From: Pirellula sp.
GTDB taxonomy: Bacteria > Planctomycetota > Planctomycetia > Pirellulales > Lacipirellulaceae
Assembly: GCA_013822725.1 (NCBI GenBank)
Contig: PNKX01000003.1
Location: 124,001-188,000, forward strand
Direction: 5' to 3'
Length of the DNA: 64,000 nucleotides
Part shown: positions 45,020 through 54,544 of the stretch, in pieces
Numbering within the stretch: the stretch's first letter is position 1
Layout: every line of letters starts with the position of its first letter
Made by a program: the position numbers and the translations under genes
Notes under the pieces: model-generated
Told to the model about the DNA's origin: nothing
Seen by the model: the letters and a program-made list of their open reading frames with translations, nothing else
Databases searched by the model: none

Positions 45020-46163
45020 ACAACCGCCGAAAGCCGTCGACTGAGATCTCGACCGGATTGAATGAGCCGGTCCACTGCTTCGCAGCATCGGCCGCCAAAT
45101 CAGGCAAGCGATCAAACGCGACCCCTTGGTCGCGCAGCGTCGTCGCCAACCCCGCATTCGCCGCGGCGTCGGACAGGAACTGCGCAAGCCCCGCGGCGCC
45201 GGCGCGTTGGTCGGGCGTGTTGCGATCGAACGCCGTCGCCAGCACCAAATCCTGGTACTGCGGCTCTACCTCTTGATCAGCGCCGTTATGCCGCACGACA
45301 TGCGGCAACATCAACGCCACCGCATCGCCATGGGTGATGCCATACTCGGCCGTGAGCGGGTTCGCCATCGCGTGCGCAGCGCCGAGCATTGAGTTCTCGA
45401 TCGCCAACCCTGCCAAACACGCTCCTAGCTGCATCTCGCCGCGGGCTTCAAGATTGTCGGGCTCCGCAATCACCCGCAAAAAGTTTGGCGCCAGATGCCG
45501 CCACGCTTCACGACTAAACGCCTGCGACAGTGGCGTACGGACCCGCGTTACGGCCGTTTCGACCGCATGAGCCAGCGCGTCGAAACCAGTGAGCGCCGTC
45601 ACCCGCGACGGTTGCGTGGTCGTCAGCCCTGGGTCAAGCAGGGCGATGCGGAATGCCGCGCGCTTGTCGCCGCACGCCATTTTCACATGCGTCTCGGCAT
45701 CGGAGATCAGCGCGAACGATTGCGTTTCGCTCCCGGTGCCCGCCGTCGTCGGCACGGCGATCATCGGCAGCAGGGGACCAGTCGCCTTGCCGACGCCCCA
45801 GTAGTCCTGCATCTTGCCGCCGCAGGAATAGATGAAGTTGATCCCCTTCGCGCAGTCCATGCTGCTACCGCCGCCCAGCCCGATAATACAATCGGGCTGG
45901 AACGACTTCGCGACGGCGACGCCGGCGGCCACATGCGCCGTGTTAGGATTCTCGGCAAAGTCGTGAAACAACTCCGTCGCCAATCCGGCCGCGTGCAGTG
46001 CGTCGACCCCGCGTTGCGTATGCCCCGCCGCGACGACGCCCGGATCGCTCACGACCAGGACACGCGCCACGTCGCCCAACGACTTGGTCAATTCACCCAA
46101 CTCGTCGACGCGACCCGCGCCAAACACAATCCGCGTCGGCAGGCGGAAATCAAATGGCGTCAT
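45003..46163 (-). CDS. Iron-containing alcohol dehydrogenase
   Basis: The 386-aa enzyme is a group III (Fe-ADH) NAD(P)-dependent dehydrogenase that interconverts alcohols and aldehydes. RIVFGAGRVDELGEL opens the fold, GLGGGSSMDCAKGI binds the nucleotide, and the metal ligands appear in DALAHAVETAV and LGAAHAMANPLTAEYGITHG. It lies 25 bases downstream of the aldehyde dehydrogenase gene and overlaps the propeller gene. The natural substrate is not known; its setting suggests the aldehyde from the preceding enzyme. Confidence 0.92.
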   Translation of the reverse strand: MTPFDFRLPTRIVFGAGRVDELGELTKSLGDVARVLVVSDPGVVAAGHTQRGVDALHAAGLATELFHDFAENPNTAHVAAGVAVAKSFQPDCIIGLGGGSSMDCAKGINFIYSCGGKMQDYWGVGKATGPLLPMIAVPTTAGTGSETQSFALISDAETHVKMACGDKRAAFRIALLDPGLTTTQPSRVTALTGFDALAHAVETAVTRVRTPLSQAFSREAWRHLAPNFLRVIAEPDNLEARGEMQLGACLAGLAIENSMLGAAHAMANPLTAEYGITHGDAVALMLPHVVRHNGADQEVEPQYQDLVLATAFDRNTPDQRAGAAGLAQFLSDAAANAGLATTLRDQGVAFDRLPDLAADAAKQWTGSFNPVEISVDGFRRLYEQAF

Positions 46164-46188
46164 GACAATCCACGAAGATGGGGGCGAA

Positions 46189-47607
46189 CTAGCCAACCTG
46201 CAACGCACGATTGCGGTACAGGAACTCCACGAGATTCCCCTCGTGAGGTTGCAGCCAGTCGACTTGCGGGGTGGGAATCGGGCCGAGGTTCAGGCGGTCG
46301 ATGTAGGTGGCAGCCATCAGATCGCTGCGGAATTGTTCGTTCTTGGTGATCGCCGTGCAAACGAGCGTCGGGCCGATCTCGGCCAACATCCGCTCCTGCG
46401 GGCAATCGACGACGCCGACGGCGGGGAACATATATTCCTTGTTGGCGCCGGGACACTCCGTCGATTGGCAGTGCCACACCGTCGGCCGAAGGTAGGCGCA
46501 CGTCTCACGTTCGACCAACCGCGGACCGTAGTCGGCGGTGGCGTGAGTGGTGCGCGAGTCGGCCAAATCGCGTTCGATGGCTCCCCAAATCGCCGCCGCA
46601 GCGCCTGGCATCGTGAACGCAGCGAGGCCCGCTTTCGGATCGTCAGGCGGCAGCGCTTCGATCGGGCCGAGTCGCTCGGCGATCGCCGCCGCGATTTCCT
46701 TGCCATGCCGCGGCGTGTAGATGCTCGACGCATTGATGCAGCTGCGGCCGCCGTTGCGGTAGACGCTTTCGACCATCAGGTCGACATACTGCCGCCAGTT
46801 GTCGGCTTCGTCGTCGCCGAGCAGGATCTTGCTGAACCCGGGGCCGTGCACCTGCACCCGCTCGTTGCCGGCGTACTGCTGAATCGTCTGCGGGCCGCCG
46901 AATATCATCGCGCGGCGGTAGTTCGACAGAATCGAACCGCCGATATCGCCGCCGGCGCCGGGATAAATCGAAATGGCCTCAACCGGAATGCCGGCTTCCT
47001 TCATGGCGGCCGCGACGCGGTACGGCGTCCACGGCTCTTGCGAGCCGGGCTTCAGCGCGAGACCGATTTGCATCGCGATCACTGGGAGCCACAGCGTATG
47101 GACGCCGGGGGAGTTCGACGGCAGCACAGCGCCGAGCACATCGGTTTGCGCCTGGTAGCTCACGGTGACGCCGCGTCCCTCGTCGCCGTAACCGCGGGCG
47201 AGAATGTTCAGATCGAGCCCGCGCGTGAGGCAATCGAGAATCTTGTCGATGTTCTTGAGCACGAAGGCGTTCTTCACGACGTTCGCTTTGCACATCGCGA
47301 CCGGCATCCCGGTCGTCGCCGAAGTCTGCTCGGCGAAGTCGGTCGGCGACTGCTGCCCATCGCCGACGGCGAGCGTCCCCGACTCGAACAACTCGCCTGC
47401 TTTCTTGCAGGCGTCGACAAGCTGCGCCGGCGTCATCGACTGCAACGCCTGCCGCGCCCGCCGCGACTTCTTCGCATCGCGGGCGACGATTCCCGAGCCG
47501 ACGGTGTTCACCCGCGCTACCGGCTCGCCGGTAACGAAGTGCTTGATCTCGTCGACTTCGAGAGACTCGTAGGGTTCGCCCCAACGGATGGCGGGCAGGG
47601 TGATCAT
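46189..47607 (-). CDS. Aldehyde dehydrogenase-superfamily enzyme
   Basis: The 472-aa enzyme has the ALDH fold: QTDVLGAVLPSNSPGVHTLW (nucleotide and active-site region), IFGGPQTIQQYAG and the catalytic Cys in RNGGRSCINASSIY. Sequence around SNSPG resembles acyl-CoA- or acyl-reductase members (LuxC/AdhE-type) more than classic ALDH. It is sandwiched between a LuxE-like ligase and an alcohol dehydrogenase, 28 and 25 bases away, so its likely job is reducing an activated acid to an aldehyde. Start ATG 47607 was chosen from the fold. Confidence 0.85.
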   Translation of the reverse strand: MITLPAIRWGEPYESLEVDEIKHFVTGEPVARVNTVGSGIVARDAKKSRRARQALQSMTPAQLVDACKKAGELFESGTLAVGDGQQSPTDFAEQTSATTGMPVAMCKANVVKNAFVLKNIDKILDCLTRGLDLNILARGYGDEGRGVTVSYQAQTDVLGAVLPSNSPGVHTLWLPVIAMQIGLALKPGSQEPWTPYRVAAAMKEAGIPVEAISIYPGAGGDIGGSILSNYRRAMIFGGPQTIQQYAGNERVQVHGPGFSKILLGDDEADNWRQYVDLMVESVYRNGGRSCINASSIYTPRHGKEIAAAIAERLGPIEALPPDDPKAGLAAFTMPGAAAAIWGAIERDLADSRTTHATADYGPRLVERETCAYLRPTVWHCQSTECPGANKEYMFPAVGVVDCPQERMLAEIGPTLVCTAITKNEQFRSDLMAATYIDRLNLGPIPTPQVDWLQPHEGNLVEFLYRNRALQVG

Positions 47608-47635
47608 CTCGATGCTTCCGCAGCTGGTTGTTGAA

Positions 47636-48754
47636 TCAATAGACGCCGACGGTGGTCGCATCGGCCAATTCATGGAATGGCCGCACGCCGCTGACGCCGT
47701 CCCACGGGTATTTAGCGAACGGCTTCTCTCGCTCGCCTTCGTCGCGTTCTAGGAAGCCGGGGACGAAGAATTCCTTCGTCAGCGTCGTCAGCTTCACGCG
47801 GCCGGTGGCGCCGTAGTCGACGACTTTGTCATAGTCATCAAACTCCACCACCTCCACGACGGCTCGCGGCTGGGGGGCGTAGTAGCTGATTTTGTAGCCA
47901 TCTTCCTTCGTAACCGGCTTCGAGCAGGCGAGGCCCATTAGCGTGTTGCCGTAGGTTGGCGTCATGTAGACGCCGCTCTTTTCGGGCGGGCCGCCGAAGA
48001 GTTCCTCGACGCAGAAGCGGGTCCACTGCGGCGTGAACTCGGTGCCGCCGGAGAAGATGCCGGTGATCCCTTGCTCGGCGAGGCTCGTTCCCTTTTCTTC
48101 GAGCGCCAAGCAGAGCGCCTCGATCAGCTTCGGCGTGCCGAACATGCACTTCACGTCGTGCCCGGCGCCGAGGATCGTGATCGCTTGGTCGATGCAATGC
48201 TTCTTGTACGCTTCGAGGTGTTCCATCCACCCCTTCTTGATCAGCTTGATCACCCAGCGCGGGTCGAGATCTATGCAGAAGCAGATCCCGCCGCGGTGCT
48301 GGGCGAGATGTTCTACCGCTAGCCGTAGACGCCGCGGGCCGCTCGGGCCGAGCATCAGCCAGTTTGAACCCTTCGGGAAATACTTATCAGGCAGCGTGTC
48401 GCTGAAGTTCGAGTAGTCGGTGCGAAAGTCGTCGATCGCGATGCGACTCTTAGGAATTCCCGTGGTGCCGCCCGTTTCGAAGACGTAGACCGGCTTGTCG
48501 GCTAGTCCCTTTGGCACCCAGCGTCGTACCGGGCCGCCGCGGAGCCATTCGTCCTCGAACGCCGGAAACTTCTTCAGATCGTCGTACGACTTGATCTCGG
48601 TGAGCGGGTCGAACTTCAGCTCAAGCTTCTTTTCAAGCCAGAAGGGACAGCCGGTCGACTCGTGGAAGTGCCACGCCACCGTCTCGACGGTGTGGGCGTC
48701 GAGCACGCCGCGTGCAGCGCTCGCTGCGGCCGAGAGGTCTCCATCGGATGCCAT
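47636..48754 (-). CDS. Adenylate-forming acyl-protein synthetase/CoA ligase-like enzyme (LuxE/PaaK type)
   Basis: The 372-aa protein has the ATP-binding loop ETGGTTGIPKSR, and IFSGGTEFTPQWTRF, MTPTYGNTLMGLA and GATGRVKLTTLTKEFFVPGF, the core motifs of the phenylacetate-CoA ligase / LuxE clade. At 372 residues it fits LuxE (acyl-protein synthetase) better than PaaK (about 430) and lacks most of the C-terminal domain. It activates a carboxylic acid by adenylation. It heads the four-gene cassette on the minus strand. Confidence 0.8.
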   Translation of the reverse strand: MASDGDLSAAASAARGVLDAHTVETVAWHFHESTGCPFWLEKKLELKFDPLTEIKSYDDLKKFPAFEDEWLRGGPVRRWVPKGLADKPVYVFETGGTTGIPKSRIAIDDFRTDYSNFSDTLPDKYFPKGSNWLMLGPSGPRRLRLAVEHLAQHRGGICFCIDLDPRWVIKLIKKGWMEHLEAYKKHCIDQAITILGAGHDVKCMFGTPKLIEALCLALEEKGTSLAEQGITGIFSGGTEFTPQWTRFCVEELFGGPPEKSGVYMTPTYGNTLMGLACSKPVTKEDGYKISYYAPQPRAVVEVVEFDDYDKVVDYGATGRVKLTTLTKEFFVPGFLERDEGEREKPFAKYPWDGVSGVRPFHELADATTVGVY

Positions 48755-48984
48755 GCTGGTCGGACTCCAATATCGTTCGGCAGGTCAAGTCGTCGCCGCG
48801 GCGCAGATTCCACGACGAGCGGTGAGGCAACGCCCGTGATGCAACAGAGCGAGTGCGCACGATCGCGCCAACCGACTGTCGCGGGCACCCTTGACCATAC
48901 CGCAACGAAGATGGCTCGACAACCGGCGGCCCCGCGGTCGACGGGAGGCCGAAAGCACGAAGTCGACGCCGAGCGAACCAGAAA

Positions 48985-49446
48985 CTAGCTCTGGGTCTGC
49001 TGCGGATTGTTGCCGAGTTGGGCCAACACCTGAATCACGCCGTTCAGATGGGCCAACCGCGGCCCGTAGCGATCGACGAATTCATTCAGCACGAATTCAC
49101 CGTAGGCCATGTCGTCGGCCGACTCGTTGATGTCGTCGGTCATCCGCTCCAGGTACTCGACCTGCACGCGGCTGAGCGACTCAGCGGCTTCGCGGCACGA
49201 GTTGGCGAGGCGAGGATTCGCCGTCTTCCACTGATGCAACTCTTGCAGCCGCTGTTTGTGCGAGGTGGCGAGAATGCCGCACAACTCTTCGAGGATCTCG
49301 TTCGTCCGATCTTGCGCCGCCAACACCTCCCGCAATAACTCCGTCTGTTCGGTCGACGTGTGAGCCGCCACGCGCGAATGGTTGGCGGCGGCGGTCACGT
49401 CGACCTGCGTGTACATTGCGGGCGCAGTGGGGTGGCTATGCGACAT
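48985..49446 (-). CDS. Small helical protein, hypothetical
   Basis: The 153-aa product has a His-rich start (MSHSHPTAPAMYTQVDVTA), then helices with HTSTEQTELLREVLAAQDR and a C-terminal acidic helix (EYLERMTDDINESADDMAYG). No known family. AAAGGA lies before ATG 49446, which is preferred to the start at 49485. It is 230 bases downstream of the LuxE-like gene start, on the same strand; a link is not shown. Confidence 0.65.
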   Translation of the reverse strand: MSHSHPTAPAMYTQVDVTAAANHSRVAAHTSTEQTELLREVLAAQDRTNEILEELCGILATSHKQRLQELHQWKTANPRLANSCREAAESLSRVQVEYLERMTDDINESADDMAYGEFVLNEFVDRYGPRLAHLNGVIQVLAQLGNNPQQTQS

Positions 49447-49778
49447 CGTCGAGTTGTTTCCTTTCTGGACGCCGAAGCGAGTCAATCGGCGGCGAGTGAA
49501 TCATCCTGACAAGACGGGGAGTTTTTCCTCTCGCGGTCGCCGCCCTCCGCTGCGATCGCGTTTACCTCGTTTGGCAATCCTTCCAGTGTAATGCGACTTG
49601 AATATTTTTCTAGCTACCGGCGCCTCTTACCAGACAAAATGAAGGGCTTAAGTCACCCCGCCGAGACTCCCGATGGGTTATGTACCTTGATTGACCGCAC
49701 GGCCCGCAAGGGCCACGGCCCTGGCATGGATGCCGGCCGACTGACGCCCCGCCCCCGCCTGCCTCGGACCCGCCCGGC

Positions 49779-50336
49779 ATGGATGCCGCTCCCGCCAAAA
49801 CGTTGGCCGCGTTTGGGTTTTTGACGGTGCTGGAAAGCGCCGAGCATGGACTCTTCGGCGGCTACCTCGTGCTATCGCCCCAGGGGCGACCGCTGGAGTT
49901 TCGTTGCAGCACCCCGGTGGCGGCGAGTCGTGCGCAAGAGATACTGTATGGGCCGACCTTGCGGCCCTATCTCTTCGCGGAAGTCATCGGCCGGGCCTTG
50001 GTTGCTGGCGCCGAACTCGACGCGGCGGTCATTCTTACTGATCAGCGCGACATGCTGCCGCTGGCGCTGTTGCGTCACGAGGAAGTCCTCCTGGTTCGTG
50101 AAGTCACGAGTGAAATCGAACTCGCCGAACCGACGTCGTCGCTGATCATCAACGGGTGTGAGATCATTGCATCGTCGTTGTCGACGAAGTCGACCAGCGA
50201 GCTCGCCGCGCTGCTGGAACCGCTCGCAGCGAACGTTTACCTCGCGGAGCCGTTTCAACGGATTATCGCTGCGCTGACTGAAGCCCAACTTGCCTCGCAC
50301 GACGCGGAGTCCATGCATGACCGCGCCGCCGCGTGA
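49779..50336 (+). CDS. Conserved hypothetical protein paired with SNF2 ATPase
   Basis: The 185-aa protein has no recognised domain. It starts MDAAPAKTLAAFGFLTVLES and contains GYLVLSPQGRPLEFRCSTPV, ILYGPTLRPYLFAEVIGRAL and LLVREVTSEIEL, suggesting a compact alpha/beta fold. Its end overlaps the SNF2 gene start by 20 bases in another frame, which points to translational coupling and a shared task. Confidence 0.7.
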   Translation: MDAAPAKTLAAFGFLTVLESAEHGLFGGYLVLSPQGRPLEFRCSTPVAASRAQEILYGPTLRPYLFAEVIGRALVAGAELDAAVILTDQRDMLPLALLRHEEVLLVREVTSEIELAEPTSSLIINGCEIIASSLSTKSTSELAALLEPLAANVYLAEPFQRIIAALTEAQLASHDAESMHDRAAA

Positions 50337-52071
50337 CGAACTGCCACGACCGCAGGCAATCGACGTCGTCGAGTTTCCGCTCGCGCCGATCGGGACGCCG
50401 TCCCTGGGTTGCATTGTCTGCGAAACGAACGACGCCGCCGCGTTCGCGTTGCCGCTGGAGGCGCTGAAGGTCCGCACGTATGGGCGCGTGCTGCCGGAGG
50501 GGAGCGACTCGCGCGGACGCGGCATGTCGTTTGGCGACGACAAGCGACTAGCGCCACAACCTTCAGTGCTGTTTGGCAAGCCATCGTCACGCATGTCGGC
50601 GCCCTCCGCTGCGGCCACGAGGATTCGGGCGCCGCGGGACGTGGTGAAGCTCGAAGACCGCCTCGCCTACCTGCTGCAGCCGCCGCTCGAAAATCTGCTC
50701 GCGGCCGAAGCGCTCGACTTTCCCTTCCGGCCCTTCCCGTACCAACTCGATGGCATCGCCTACCTCTATCCGCGGCACGAGGCGGTGCTCGCCGACGAGA
50801 TGGGGCTCGGCAAGACGATGCAAACCGTCGTGTCGCTGCGGCTGCTCGCTCACCAAGGGTTGGTCCGCCGCGCACTGCTGGTCTGCCCGAAGCCGCTCGT
50901 GACCAACTGGCGGCGCGAGTTCAGCCAGTGGGCGCCGGAGCTTCCCGTCACGATCATGGAAGGGAGCCAGTCGCAGCGGCAATGGCTGTGGAACAACGCC
51001 AATCAAGGGGTGCTGATCGCCAATTACGAGCTGATCGTCCGCGATCGCGAGTTGGCGGTCAACGTGCCGGCGCCGTTCGATTTGATGGTCGTCGACGAGG
51101 CCCAACGGATCAAAAACCGCTCCGGAGCCACGCACGAGTCGATCTGCGCCATCCCACGCGAGCGGAGTTGGGCCCTTACAGGCACGCCGATCGAAAATAG
51201 CGCCGACGACCTCGTCGGCATCTTCGAATTCGTTTCGCCCGGTCGGCTGCGTCCGCAGATGAAGACTTCCGCCATTCGCGCGGCCGTCGCCGATCACGTG
51301 CTGCGGCGCACCAAGGACACTGTCCTGACGCAGTTGCCGCCGAAGATGATCCGCGACGCCGACGTGCAGCTCACGCCCGAGCAGTGGGCGACCTATCAGC
51401 GCGCTGAGGAAGATGGCGTCATTCGGCTCAACGACATGGGCGCCGAACTGACGATCCAGCATGTCTTCGAACTCGTGCTGCGGCTGAAGCAGATCTGCAA
51501 CTTCGACCCCGCGACCGGCGCCAGCGCCAAGCTCGATCGGCTCGAAGCCGATGTCGAAGAATGCGCGGCCAGCGGCCGGAAGGCGATCATTTTCAGCCAG
51601 TGGGTCGACACGATCGACAAGCTCCGCGGCAAGCTCGGCCGCTTCGGCCCGCTGGAGTATCACGGCCGCATCCCCTCGAACCGCCGCGACGGCGTCATCG
51701 AGCAGTTCCGCAACGATCCGACGAAGAGCATCCTGCTGATGAGCTACGGCGCCGGCAGCGTCGGGCTCAACTTGCAGTTCGCCAGCTACGTCTTCTTGTT
51801 CGATCGCTGGTGGAACCCGGCGGTCGAAGATCAGGCGATCAACCGGGCTCACCGCATCGGCGCCACGGGGCCGGTGACGGTGACGCGGTTCCTGGCCACT
51901 GGAACGATCGAAGAACGGATCGATCGGGTGCTGGCCGAGAAGCGCGAGCTGTTCAACGCGGTGTTCGACGACGAGCCGATGACGCGCAAGCTCGGACTGT
52001 CGCGCGACGAGATCTTTGGGTTGTTCAACCTGCGGTTCCCGGAGCCGAAGCCGGAATCGGCGGCGGCTTGA
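50317..52071 (+). CDS. SNF2-family DNA translocase/helicase
   Basis: The 584-aa ATPase carries the helicase motifs in order: I in LADEMGLGKTMQTVVSL, II DEAQ in LMVVDEAQRIKNRSG, III WALTGTPIEN, V in LLMSYGAGSVGLNLQFAS and VI in DQAINRAHRIGATGPV. The N-terminal 130 residues have no known domain. SNF2 proteins move along duplex DNA and strip or remodel bound protein; in bacteria some are transcription recyclers (RapA) or defence enzymes. ATG 50317 starts it 20 bases inside the preceding gene. No nuclease or methylase is nearby. Confidence 0.9.
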   Translation: MTAPPRDELPRPQAIDVVEFPLAPIGTPSLGCIVCETNDAAAFALPLEALKVRTYGRVLPEGSDSRGRGMSFGDDKRLAPQPSVLFGKPSSRMSAPSAAATRIRAPRDVVKLEDRLAYLLQPPLENLLAAEALDFPFRPFPYQLDGIAYLYPRHEAVLADEMGLGKTMQTVVSLRLLAHQGLVRRALLVCPKPLVTNWRREFSQWAPELPVTIMEGSQSQRQWLWNNANQGVLIANYELIVRDRELAVNVPAPFDLMVVDEAQRIKNRSGATHESICAIPRERSWALTGTPIENSADDLVGIFEFVSPGRLRPQMKTSAIRAAVADHVLRRTKDTVLTQLPPKMIRDADVQLTPEQWATYQRAEEDGVIRLNDMGAELTIQHVFELVLRLKQICNFDPATGASAKLDRLEADVEECAASGRKAIIFSQWVDTIDKLRGKLGRFGPLEYHGRIPSNRRDGVIEQFRNDPTKSILLMSYGAGSVGLNLQFASYVFLFDRWWNPAVEDQAINRAHRIGATGPVTVTRFLATGTIEERIDRVLAEKRELFNAVFDDEPMTRKLGLSRDEIFGLFNLRFPEPKPESAAA

Positions 52072-52095
52072 GGCAGCTGGCTTTTCTAAGCGGGC

Positions 52096-52165
52096 TGATG
52101 AACCGCCAAGGACGCCAAGAGCGCCAAGGAAATGCGAAGGAGAGTTGGCACAGTGGATGAACGCA
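52096..52165. repeat. Degenerate heptad repeat after SNF2 gene
   Basis: ACCGCCAAGGACGCCAAGAG followed by CGCCAAGG, then GGATGAACGCAGGTGGACGC, matching the family at 16020. Confidence 0.8.
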
Positions 52166-52240
52166 GGTGGACGCGGATCGGGGGCGTTGACGTTCATTGG
52201 TTGTTCCCTCCTTTCTTTGTTGTCTCATTTTGTCGTTGAG

Positions 52241-52706
52241 TTGGCATTGTGTCGCGTGATACGTTTTTGGCGACAGAAGTCTTAAGTTGTGTTTTCCATT
52301 CGGGTTGCGGCTGGCGACAGGGCGACAGTTGTCGCATCAGCTGCCTGTGGGCAGTTGTTGGTTGCTGGATGGCGGTGTTTCACCAATTGCTTTCTCACGC
52401 ACTTTTTGAATTTCAGCTTGGGCCGTGGGGCGACGTCGAGCGCTCCGCTGCGCGTCGCGGCTAGCCTCTTTTTTCCTCGTTCCTACGCTCATGGTGGGAA
52501 CGAGGCTGTCGCTGGACTTGACCTGTGTCGCCTGATGCGTTTTTGGCGACAGTCGTCCGAAGTTGCTGTCGCCATTCACGTTGCGCAAGGCGACATGGGC
52601 GACGTGCTACACGACACGCTGTCGCTTGCCTGCGCGTCCGCCTAGTCTGCCAAGCGTGCCATGTCTGCCATGTCTGCCAACAGTTTTTGGCAGACATGGA
52701 CAAAAT
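52241..52706. repeat. Duplicated TGTCGC...TTTTTGGCGACAG repeat region
   Basis: Two about 90-base units, at 52241-52336 and 52518-52610, share the core TGTCGC[GC]TGAT[AG]CGTTTTTGG followed by CGACAG, then AAGTTG and CCATTC. A third partial unit (52666-52706) reads GTCTGCCAACAGTTTTTGGC. The whole gap 52072-52937 (866 bases) holds no convincing gene; the 3' end should hold the promoter of the ankyrin lipoprotein. Confidence 0.75.
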
Positions 52707-52937
52707 GGATGTAACTCGCGACTGCTGCGCGCACCGGTAGCGCGGCTGTCTTTTGGCGGGCAGCGAGATAGTTTGATCAGATTTCCAAAGAGCAATGTAT
52801 CCACCCGTACAGTAGCAGATTGGGTGGCCATTTTCTGTAGGGAAGTTGGAAGATTCTTGGGCAGGGGCCTATCGTATGGTATTCGTTGAAATGATTGCTG
52901 AGAGCTGACCCTTTTTACATCTCCAATTCCATCGCCC

Positions 52938-54515
52938 ATGCAACTCTTGCGCACGACCGTCGCCTCTATCACCTTATTCGCAACTATTGGGATGGTCGGG
53001 TGTTCCAGTAACGCCGACCGCATGAATACGTATGAATTGATGACGGCGGCGGCAGCGGCCCAAAGTGCCGGCCGGATCGAGGATGCTGGCTTCTTCTTTC
53101 TCGCCGGCCAGGCGCGGTATCAGATCGACAAGCAAGTCTTCCCGCCTGTTTCGAAGGGAGCGGATGATCCGGGAGTGCTCAAGGGGGGGCTGAGCGCGAC
53201 GATTGGCCAATCGATCCGACCCGCTCTTGCTAACGATCCTGTTGTTTTTGCCAACGCCGTATCTCGATTCGCCAAATGGTCGCCTGAGCTCGGCGACGGT
53301 TATCATCCGGGATGGAAATATCAGAGTCGACTCAACGACAAACAAGCGGCGGCCGTCGTCACGACGATCATGACGCCGGCCCTTACTGCGGCACAAGCTA
53401 AGGCGGCGTTTCTTGAGGACGACGAGTACGTCAAATTGGCACAAGTCGTCAAGGACGCTAACGCCGTGGCTCGTAGCCACATGGATGCTGTTCAGCGTGG
53501 AGGGGCGTCCAAAGAACAGGATGAGGCGTACCGTGAAGCAATGACTAGGAAGAACGATGCAGCGACGCGAATGAAGGAGATCGAGTTCGAGCTGAGCCCA
53601 GCATCCCGTTGGCATGCACTAGCGGGCTGGAAATCGGCGGATTACTTTGACGACGCACAAGTCGTCGAATTATGCGATGCCATTGAAAGAAACGACGTTC
53701 CCGAAATGGAACGGCTCATTTCGGCAGGCACCGACGTCAATGCCCGCGGCAAAGATAACATGACGCCATTGTTGTGGGCGTTTCCTGATCGCAAGCATGA
53801 GCGATTTATTTGCCTGCTCAAACACGGGGCCGATCCTAACGTGATCATCAGCAGTGATTTTGGAACTGCCGGCCGACCATTCCACCCATACCCTGCCGGC
53901 GGGGCATTGGTTAAGGATCGCGGCTGCATACCAGGACAGTCGGTCACTCACCTAGCGGCTAGATCTCCCGATATCGAATACCTAAAGGCGGTGCTACAAC
54001 ATGGCGGCAATCCGAATCTAGTCGTTGAAGACAATACAAAGCTAACGCCGCTCGATATCGTCATCGATCGATACTACTCAGATGCGCAAGATCGCGTCGA
54101 GTTGCTCGTCGCCGCTGGAGCCGATCCTAACCGATATTGCCAATATCGAGGCGGCACGCCTGCGATGCTCGCTGTCATGGAAGATCGATTCAGCATCGCC
54201 CGGCATCTGCTTCAAGCTGGCGCTGATCCGACGTTATACCGACCGGACGGCACAGAAAAGCTCATCCACTATGTCGTCCGCAAGGAGCGTCGTCTCCCGG
54301 ACTTTCGGGGAGAGATGGCTAGCCAGTATCACGCCCTCGTTGAATGGCTTGAAGAGAACGGCGAATCAGTTGATCAAGCGCGGGCAGATTCGCAGTATTG
54401 GCAGGAACGTTACAAGAAGGCGATGACTCCTAAAGATCATGCCCGCGTACGTCAACTGATTATTCGGGAGCAGAGGGAGCGAGGTCGTCCAGAAGCCGTT
54501 GGCAATGGCAAGTGA
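52938..54515 (+). CDS. Ankyrin-repeat lipoprotein
   Basis: The 525-aa protein begins with a lipoprotein signal (ASITLFATIGMVGCSS, lipid Cys22). Residues to about 240 are a helical domain with no family; from about 245 on come ankyrin repeats, e.g. LISAGTDVNARGKDNMTPLL, LLKHGADPNV, LQHGGNPNLVVEDNTKLTPL and LLQAGADPTLYRPDG. Ankyrins bind proteins, so it probably scaffolds at the envelope. Base use is a little AT-richer than in its neighbours, and it is flanked by repeats on both sides, which may point to recent gain. Confidence 0.85.
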   Translation: MQLLRTTVASITLFATIGMVGCSSNADRMNTYELMTAAAAAQSAGRIEDAGFFFLAGQARYQIDKQVFPPVSKGADDPGVLKGGLSATIGQSIRPALANDPVVFANAVSRFAKWSPELGDGYHPGWKYQSRLNDKQAAAVVTTIMTPALTAAQAKAAFLEDDEYVKLAQVVKDANAVARSHMDAVQRGGASKEQDEAYREAMTRKNDAATRMKEIEFELSPASRWHALAGWKSADYFDDAQVVELCDAIERNDVPEMERLISAGTDVNARGKDNMTPLLWAFPDRKHERFICLLKHGADPNVIISSDFGTAGRPFHPYPAGGALVKDRGCIPGQSVTHLAARSPDIEYLKAVLQHGGNPNLVVEDNTKLTPLDIVIDRYYSDAQDRVELLVAAGADPNRYCQYRGGTPAMLAVMEDRFSIARHLLQAGADPTLYRPDGTEKLIHYVVRKERRLPDFRGEMASQYHALVEWLEENGESVDQARADSQYWQERYKKAMTPKDHARVRQLIIREQRERGRPEAVGNGK

Positions 54516-54544
54516 ATTCTAGCGCGCCGATATCGCCGCGCGTG

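Noticed and set aside
49720..49795. Possible inverted repeat GGCATGGATGCCGGC near the start of the 185-aa gene
   Set aside because: Two short copies of GGCATGGATGCC are direct and self-complementary, but no clear element boundary was found.
52249..52889. Several 60-118-codon frames in the gap before the ankyrin lipoprotein
   Set aside because: All run through degenerate repeats and have no start signals; treated as repeat DNA.
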